A stretch of 20,603 nt of DNA from DATARH01 sp035504235. GTDB lineage: Bacteria > Pseudomonadota > Alphaproteobacteria > ATCC43930 > CGMCC-115725. Shown one piece after another: positions 15,640-20,603 of the stretch (positions are counted from its first letter, which is position 1; the number at the start of each line of letters is the position of its first letter). The stretch lies in the NCBI GenBank assembly GCA_035504235.1, contig DATJSH010000124.1:1-20603 (forward strand), written 5' to 3'. Made by a program: the position numbers and the translations under genes. The notes beneath the pieces are model-generated. The model did not search any database. It saw nothing but the letters and a program-made list of their open reading frames with translations, and had not been told where the DNA came from.

Positions 15640-16619
15640 GTCAGAGTTGCGCGCTCCGGCGCAGGACGCTGCGGTGCGCCCACGAGGCCGGCGCGGCTCG
15701 TCTCGAGAATCGTCAGCCAGTTTGCATAAAGCCGCGTCGCCGCATCGCGCCATGGCGCCTTTAATTGGCGGCCGACTGCCGCCGCCGGAAACTCCTCGAG
15801 CAGCGCGATATCGCGCCGGGTCAAGGCTCGCTCGCGGAATGCCAGCAGGAGTGCGCTCGCTTCTTTGTCGAATGAACCGTGCGGCAGCGCGGGATAATGC
15901 TCGCTTTCACCCGAAAGAAAACGGCGAACATCGCGACGATATTCGCCAAACAATGCACTCGCATCGTACTCGGGGTGACCCTGCAGGAACACGAAGAGGC
16001 TGTGGCGCTGCTTGATGAACATGTCGACGCCAGCCTCGGCGGAACGGGACAAAACCTGATACTCCGCGCGCTCCAAGTCCCCCTCCGTAACCGTATTGAA
16101 ACGTGAATGCGGCGTCTTCCAAGCACCGAGCCCAGCGACGAGCGGATGATCGGTCGCCCCTTCGCAATCGAATACGCCGAACATTTTGCGGTGGAGCGGT
16201 TGACGCGCGATCCGGTCAAGGCGATAGGCCGCGGCATGCGAAGCCAGGCAGGACCAAATTGTCGAGGCGGTGTGCGCGTCGGCCCAATCGATCAGATCGG
16301 CGACGGCGACCCAATAGGGCTCATCCTCGAAGCAGGCGGCTTTCGGCTCGGTGCCGGTGACGATCAATCCGGCGACCCCGTCGCGCCGCAGCGCGCCGAT
16401 ATCTTCGTGATTTTGCCGGACATAATCGCGGCCCATGTCGGAACGCGGCACCTCCGGAAGCGAGAAGACGCGCAGCGACACCGGGGTGTCGCCAGCGGCA
16501 CGGGCGAGCAGGTCGCGCACCTGCCATTCCGTGAGTTTGAGTGCCGGGTCGGGCATGTTGTTGACGAGCCCGACAACGATCGCGCCGGAGCGCTGAGGGT
16601 CGAATGGCAGGAGCGGCAT
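15630..16619 (-). CDS. Divergent MetA-family homoserine O-acyltransferase
   Basis: A 329-residue protein of the MetA (homoserine trans-succinylase/acetylase) family, class I glutamine amidotransferase-like fold. The catalytic Cys is C124 (WSCLASHAA), the His-Glu pair is H215 and E217 (QGHPEYD), and RKMFGVF (144-150) matches the conserved region after the nucleophile. The N-terminal GLVNNMPDPALKLTE is family-typical. It departs from classic MetA (about 300-310 residues) in several places: the loop normally TGAP, which sets succinyl versus acetyl choice, reads VTGTEPKAACF (88-98), and there is a longer C-terminal part. The gene starts three bases after the sulfhydrylase stop, so the two form an operon. 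It probably makes O-acetyl- or O-succinylhomoserine, but a different acyl donor, even an acyl carrier protein, is possible. Confidence 0.82.
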   Translation of the reverse strand: MPLLPFDPQRSGAIVVGLVNNMPDPALKLTEWQVRDLLARAAGDTPVSLRVFSLPEVPRSDMGRDYVRQNHEDIGALRRDGVAGLIVTGTEPKAACFEDEPYWVAVADLIDWADAHTASTIWSCLASHAAAYRLDRIARQPLHRKMFGVFDCEGATDHPLVAGLGAWKTPHSRFNTVTEGDLERAEYQVLSRSAEAGVDMFIKQRHSLFVFLQGHPEYDASALFGEYRRDVRRFLSGESEHYPALPHGSFDKEASALLLAFRERALTRRDIALLEEFPAAAVGRQLKAPWRDAATRLYANWLTILETSRAGLVGAPQRPAPERATLTYA

Positions 16620-16622
16620 CGT

Positions 16623-17915
16623 CTAAGCCTTGACCGTCCGGGAAGCCGACGCGTCGAGCGCCTGATTGAGATCGGCAATGATGTCGTCAACATGCTCGAT
16701 GCCCACCGAGAGGCGAATCATCTCGGGCGTGACGCCGGCCTTCAGCTGAACGTCGGGCGGCATCTGGCGATGCGTGGTCGAGGCCGGATGGCAGGCGAGC
16801 GACTTGGCGTCGCCAAGGTTGACCAGGCGCTTCACCAGGGTCAGCGCGTTATAGAACCGCTTGCCCCCCTCGAACCCGCCTTGCGTGCCGAAGGTCAGCA
16901 GCGAGCAGGCCTTGCCGCCGAGATATTTTTCGACGAGACGGTGATAGGGATTGTCCGGAAAGCCGACATAGTTGACCCAAGCGACGCGTTTGTCGTCACG
17001 CAGAAACTCGGCAACGCGACGCGCATTCTCGACATGGCGCTCGACCCTGAGCGCCACGGTCTCGATGCCTTGGAGCAAGAGGAATGCGCTCATCGGCGAC
17101 AGCACCGCGCCGGTGGTGCGCTGATAGACGCTGCGGCAGCGCGCGATATAGGCGCCGGCGCCGAAATGGTCGGCATAGACGAGCCCGTGATACGACGCGT
17201 CCGGCTCGCAAAACTGCCGGAAGCGCGTGGCATGCTTCATCCACGGGAACTTGCCGCCGTCGACCACCGCGCCGCCGAGCGTGGTCCCGTGCCCGCCCAT
17301 GAACTTGGTCAGCGAATGCACCACGACGTCGGCGCCATGCTCGATCGGCCGCAGCAGGATCGGCGTCGCCACCGTATTGTCGACGACAAGCGGCACGCCG
17401 CCGGCATGCGCGACCTCGGCGAGCGCCGCGATGTCACAGATATTGCCGGCCGGGTTGCCGACGCTTTCGCAAAAGACGGCGCGCGTATTGACGTCGATCA
17501 GCTTCTCCACATCGGCCGGGGTGTCCGATTTGGCAAACTTCACCTCGATGCCAAGGCTCGGAAAGAGATAGGAGAAAAGTGTATGCGTCGTGCCGTAGAG
17601 CTGCGGCACAGTGACGAAATTGGCCCCGGCGCCGGTCAGGTTTAACAGCGCGTAATGCAGCGCCGCCTGGCCCGAGGCGACGCACAGCGCGCCCACGCCG
17701 CCTTCGAGCGCCGCGACGCGCTTGTCGAGCACGTCGACGGTAGGGTTGTTGATCCTGCTGTAGCGAAACCCGGGGGCCTCGAGATTGAACAAAGCCGCGC
17801 CGTGCTCAGCGCTGTCGAACTCGTAGGCCGCGGTCTGGTAAATCGGCACCGCAACCGCCTTGGTCGCCGTGTCGCCGTCATAACCCCCGTGGATCGCTAT
17901 CGTCTCGCTCCGCAC
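16623..17915 (-). CDS. metY: O-acylhomoserine sulfhydrylase (Cys/Met metabolism PLP enzyme)
   Basis: A 430-residue PLP enzyme of the Cys/Met metabolism family, the usual length for MetY. It replaces the acyl group of O-acetylhomoserine, or a similar ester, with sulfide to give homocysteine. Visible sites are YSRINNPT (52-59), SGQAA (81-85), YGTTHTLF, and the PLP lysine K204 in SLTKFMGGHGTT. GTG 17915 is the start, with GGAAGG (17929-17924) eight bases upstream. It follows the putative diiron oxidase gene by 66 bases and precedes the homoserine acyltransferase gene by three, so all three are likely one transcript. Relatives of this family use carbon or other sulfur nucleophiles in secondary metabolism, so a noncanonical amino acid product is possible; ordinary methionine synthesis is the default reading. 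Confidence 0.88.
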   Translation of the reverse strand: MRSETIAIHGGYDGDTATKAVAVPIYQTAAYEFDSAEHGAALFNLEAPGFRYSRINNPTVDVLDKRVAALEGGVGALCVASGQAALHYALLNLTGAGANFVTVPQLYGTTHTLFSYLFPSLGIEVKFAKSDTPADVEKLIDVNTRAVFCESVGNPAGNICDIAALAEVAHAGGVPLVVDNTVATPILLRPIEHGADVVVHSLTKFMGGHGTTLGGAVVDGGKFPWMKHATRFRQFCEPDASYHGLVYADHFGAGAYIARCRSVYQRTTGAVLSPMSAFLLLQGIETVALRVERHVENARRVAEFLRDDKRVAWVNYVGFPDNPYHRLVEKYLGGKACSLLTFGTQGGFEGGKRFYNALTLVKRLVNLGDAKSLACHPASTTHRQMPPDVQLKAGVTPEMIRLSVGIEHVDDIIADLNQALDASASRTVKA

Positions 17916-17981
17916 CGACCGAGCCTTCCACTGTCGAAATTTATTCTCGCCGCCATCGGGTGAATTTTGCGTTGCCTCCCT

Positions 17982-18713
17982 TCAGCCGGCCTGCTGCGAC
18001 CGCATAAAGACGGGCGCCCGCGGCGCGCGCCGCGTTATCGCGGGCACTGTCGCCAGCCTGGGCACGGCGGCGACCAACAGGTCGCGGAACGCGGTCCATA
18101 GCGGCAGAATACGGTCATCGACGGGGATATGGCGACTCAATTGGCCATGCCCGGCGCCATCGTCGCTATCGAACCGGATGTGCTCTTCAAGAAAGAAGCG
18201 GAACGCGCGCTGGCCCGGGCCATACCAGTGCGGCGCGCGCAGCATCGCGTTGAATACGCTGCTGAGGCCGCCATCCTCGTAGCTGGCGATGCTCGCGGCG
18301 CGCGCGGCGGGGTCGATGCTCCGGGTCTTCCGCAGATAGGTGAGGCCGGCCTCGACAAGGCGGCGGTTGCGCCCCGTCGGATGCAGCTCCAGCACCCGGC
18401 GCATGAATTCGTCGTGGTTCATCCGTTCGCCCGCGGCCGAGATCCCCGGCCAGGGCGAGAGATTGTCGGTTTCGCACTCGCCCTTCCACAGTTCGGCAAG
18501 CTTGGGATCATCGGGATGCCGGTCGCGTGCGACTTCGAGGTTCTCCCGGAACTGGACGGAGAAAAAGTAGTACGCGGTGGCGATGCGCATCACCTCGTCG
18601 CTGTTGAGGTCTTCCCACCCCATGCGGCAGATGCTCTCGATCACCGAGTGGAAGACAAACCGCGGAGCAGGGCTCGTCTGCGGCCGAAAAGAAACAACTG
18701 TCATCCGCTCCAT
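17982..18713 (-). CDS. Heme-oxygenase-like putative diiron oxidase (iron-containing redox family)
   Basis: A 243-residue, probably all-helical protein that I assign to the iron-containing redox/heme-oxygenase-like diiron oxidase (HDO) group. Known members include UndA, CADD and BesC. Candidate iron ligands in order are E79 or E81 (WKGECETDN), H100 (MNHDEF), E146 (SYEDGG), H178 and D182 (FLEEHIRFD), and H189 (GAGHG). This is the E-H-E-H-D-H order expected, although the last spacing (D-x6-H) is longer than in CADD (D-x2-H). ATG 18713 is the best start, with GAGG six bases upstream; ATG 18725 and 18704 are in frame. HDOs use O2 for C-C cleavage, N-oxygenation or desaturation of amino or fatty acids. 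It is first in the unit with the MetY-type and MetA-like genes. Confidence 0.72.
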   Translation of the reverse strand: MERMTVVSFRPQTSPAPRFVFHSVIESICRMGWEDLNSDEVMRIATAYYFFSVQFRENLEVARDRHPDDPKLAELWKGECETDNLSPWPGISAAGERMNHDEFMRRVLELHPTGRNRRLVEAGLTYLRKTRSIDPAARAASIASYEDGGLSSVFNAMLRAPHWYGPGQRAFRFFLEEHIRFDSDDGAGHGQLSRHIPVDDRILPLWTAFRDLLVAAVPRLATVPAITRRAPRAPVFMRSQQAG

Positions 18714-18984
18714 CGAATACCTCATTTGTCGACGCCGGTTACGCCATGGTTAAATATTGTCTTCTATTTCTTTGCCGTTGCTCGATCACAAAAAAGCGCG
18801 GCAAAATTGCGGCAACAATCTTCAGCTTGCAAATACAAAGGTGTTTAAAAATTTATCTATTTTCTAATTGGCCAATCTTGGCTAGCCCGGCGGTGCGAAA
18901 GGGGTAGGCCGGAGGGCGCGCGGGCGGTTGAGTTCCCTTCCCCGCGGAGCCATGCTACGCCGGAAAGGATGGGAGGATAAGGCC
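18714..18984. promoter_or_regulatory. AT-rich divergent intergenic region with a 10-base palindrome
   Basis: The 271-base gap between the divergent oxidase and E1 alpha genes holds no convincing gene. Its left two-thirds (about 18740-18880) are strikingly AT-rich against the GC-rich surroundings, with A- and T-runs, as expected for promoters in both directions. It contains the perfect palindrome ATTGGCCAAT (18867-18876), which could be an operator for the E1 operon. The right third is GC-rich leader DNA. Confidence 0.4.
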
Positions 18985-19953
18985 ATGCAGTTGAGCCGCG
19001 AAGAGCTGATCCGGGCCTATCGATCGATGGTGACAATCCGCCGCTTCGAGGAGCGGGTGCAGGAGGAATTCTCGAAAGGCGGCATCCCCGGCTTCGTCCA
19101 TCTCTACGCCGGCGAGGAAGCATCGGCGGTCGGCGTGTGCCTGCATCTCGGCCCCAAGGACTACATCGCCTCGACACATCGCGGGCATGGCCACTCGATC
19201 GCCAAAGGCTGCGACGTCCCCGGCATGATGAAGGAGCTGTTCGGCAAGCAGGGCGGGCTCTGCGGCGGCAAGGGCGGCTCGATGCACATCGCCGATCTCG
19301 ACCAGGGCATGCTCGGCGCCAACGGCATCGTCGGCGGCGGTGCGCCGCTTGTTGTCGGCGCCGCCCTGACCGCGAAGACGCTTGGAACCGGCAATGTCGC
19401 GGTATGCTTTTCGGGCGACGGCGCCTCCAACCAGGGCACTACCTTCGAAGCGCTCAACATGGCGGTCGTGCTGCACCTGCCGGCCGTCTTCGTGTTCGAG
19501 AACAACCAGTACGGCGAAGGCACCGGGTTCGCCTATCATTGCGGCAGCAAGGATATCGCCGGCCGCGCCGGCGGGTTCGGCATGCCGGCGGTCAGGGTCA
19601 ATGGCGACAATTTCTTCGAGGTGCACGAGGCGGCCTACGAAGCCATCGAGCGTGCCCGCGATGGGGGCGGACCGTCGGCGATCGAAGTCGATACCTGCCG
19701 CTTCTACGGCCATCACTCTGGCGACGCGCAGCTTTATCGCGGCAAGGACGAGGTCAAGGGGCTGCGCGAAGAGCGCGACTGCCTGAAGCACTTCCGCACA
19801 CGCGTGTCGGAAGCAGCGCTGCTGGAGACCGACGCTCTCGACAGGATCGACGCCGAGGTCAATTCGATGATCGACCAGGCGATCGACGATGCCCGCGCCG
19901 CGTCGCCGCCCGACGCGTCGCAGCTGCTGACCGACGTCTACGTCTCCTACTGA
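18985..19953 (+). CDS. ThDP-dependent 2-oxoacid (pyruvate/acetoin) dehydrogenase E1 alpha
   Basis: A 322-residue alpha subunit of a heterotetrameric E1 component, which decarboxylates a 2-oxoacid or acetoin and passes the acyl unit to an E2 lipoyl domain. The thiamine diphosphate motif is GDGASNQG (144-151) to ENNQYGEGTGF (N173-N174). THRGHGHSIAKG and GGKGGSMH match the family. The loop FYGHHSGDAQLYRGKDEV resembles acetoin dehydrogenase AcoA more than the RFRGHSMSDP form of pyruvate dehydrogenase, so acetoin or another small substrate is possible. The start ATG 18985 has GGGAGG (18971-18976) eight bases upstream; an earlier in-frame ATG at 18928 lacks family sequence. The beta subunit gene follows after eleven bases. 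Confidence 0.93.
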   Translation: MQLSREELIRAYRSMVTIRRFEERVQEEFSKGGIPGFVHLYAGEEASAVGVCLHLGPKDYIASTHRGHGHSIAKGCDVPGMMKELFGKQGGLCGGKGGSMHIADLDQGMLGANGIVGGGAPLVVGAALTAKTLGTGNVAVCFSGDGASNQGTTFEALNMAVVLHLPAVFVFENNQYGEGTGFAYHCGSKDIAGRAGGFGMPAVRVNGDNFFEVHEAAYEAIERARDGGGPSAIEVDTCRFYGHHSGDAQLYRGKDEVKGLREERDCLKHFRTRVSEAALLETDALDRIDAEVNSMIDQAIDDARAASPPDASQLLTDVYVSY

Positions 19954-19964
19954 GCGAAGCTGCC

Positions 19965-20603
19965 ATGCCGCAGAAAACCATCCGCCAGGCGCTCAACGAG
20001 GCGCTCGCTCAGGAGATGCGTCGCGACCCGAAAATCATCGTCATCGGGGAGGATGTCGCCGGGGGCGCCGGGAGCGAGGGGCAACGCGACGCTTACGGCG
20101 GCGTGCTGGGCGTCACCAAGGGCCTCATCGGCGAGTTCGGCGAGGCGCGGGTCATCGATACGCCGATCACCGAAAGCGCGATCATGGGCGCCGCGGCCGG
20201 CGCCGCGGTCACCGGCCTGCGCCCTGTCGCCGAGCTGATGTTCAGCGACTTCTTCGGCGTGTGCTTCGACCAGATTTTCAATCAGGCCGCCAAGTTCCGC
20301 TATATGTTCGGCGGCAAGGCCAAGACCCCGCTCGTGATCCGCACGATGGTCGGCGCCGGGCGCAGCGCGGCGGCACAGCACTCGCAGAGCCCCTACCACG
20401 TCTTCACCTCGGTGCCGGGGCTGAAATGTGTCGTGCCGTCCAACGCCTATGACGCCAAGGGCCTCTTGATCCAGGCGATCCGCGACGACGACCCGGTGAT
20501 CTTCTGCGAGCACAAGCTGATGTACGATTTGCGCGCCGAGGTGCCGGACGAGCCGTACACCATCCCCTTTGGCGAGGCGAACATCGTGCGCGACGGCGAC
20601 GAT
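19965..20603 (+). CDS. 2-Oxoacid (pyruvate/acetoin) dehydrogenase E1 beta, 3' end outside window
   Basis: The first 213 codons of an E1 beta subunit (usual length about 325-340), open to the right edge. It begins MPQKTIRQALNEALAQEMRR, followed by the conserved VIGEDVAGGAGSEGQ. The glutamate that contacts thiamine diphosphate is expected in IDTPITESAIMGAAAGAA (E70). RPVAELMFSDFFGVCFDQIFNQAAK and the AQHSQSPYHVFTSVPGLK segment are classic E1 beta sequences. The start is ATG 19965, eleven bases after the alpha stop, with only a weak binding site, so coupled translation is likely. Genes for E2 (lipoyl acyltransferase) and perhaps E3 are expected further right. No base composition change or disruption is seen up to the edge. 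Confidence 0.93.
   Translation, partial: MPQKTIRQALNEALAQEMRRDPKIIVIGEDVAGGAGSEGQRDAYGGVLGVTKGLIGEFGEARVIDTPITESAIMGAAAGAAVTGLRPVAELMFSDFFGVCFDQIFNQAAKFRYMFGGKAKTPLVIRTMVGAGRSAAAQHSQSPYHVFTSVPGLKCVVPSNAYDAKGLLIQAIRDDDPVIFCEHKLMYDLRAEVPDEPYTIPFGEANIVRDGDD

Noticed and set aside
16107..17645. A 512-codon open frame on the plus strand opposite the sulfhydrylase and acyltransferase genes
   Set aside because: It is antisense to two genes with intact catalytic motifs, its translation is Arg/Asp/His-rich without family features, and long antisense frames are expected in GC-rich DNA.

Overview
The window is GC-rich DNA with dense, short-spaced genes and GGAGG-type ribosome binding sites. It carries three families of dyad repeats of a kind common between genes in Alphaproteobacteria. 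Protein families and repeats together suggest a free-living alphaproteobacterium of the Rhizobiales/Rhodospirillales type. This is inference from style and family content; no rRNA or marker gene is present. No CRISPR array, tRNA, transposase or phage gene was seen.

Left part (about 1-10750), acyl-CoA and carboxylic acid catabolism. A family III CoA-transferase overlaps a DsbA/2-hydroxychromene-2-carboxylate isomerase-type gene. After a small secreted Tyr/Pro-rich protein come two adjacent acyl-CoA dehydrogenases on the minus strand, which look like the two subunits of a heteromeric enzyme. A decayed stretch holding a ferredoxin-like remnant follows. Two paralogous amidohydrolase_2 proteins flank a membrane protein and an HPF/RaiA-like ribosome hibernation factor. 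The second amidohydrolase is followed closely by a FATP-type acyl-CoA synthetase. Together these could activate, dehydrogenate and hydrolyse an unidentified acid substrate.

Middle part (about 10790-18713), the most unusual stretch. A stand-alone acyl carrier protein, a stand-alone AMP-forming ligase and a FabG-like reductase lie in one tightly coupled minus-strand unit. A 4'-phosphopantetheinyl transferase is divergent from it. Converging on that transferase is a second minus-strand unit: a heme-oxygenase-like putative diiron oxidase, an O-acylhomoserine sulfhydrylase (MetY type) and a divergent MetA-like homoserine O-acyltransferase. A TPR protein with a conserved uncharacterised C-terminal domain lies downstream of the reductase. 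The set could be a small carrier-protein-based pathway acting on a homoserine-derived or sulfur amino acid. That is inference, and the two units may be unrelated.

Right end (18985-20603): the E1 alpha gene and the first 213 codons of the E1 beta gene of a thiamine-diphosphate 2-oxoacid (pyruvate or acetoin) dehydrogenase. The window ends inside the beta subunit.
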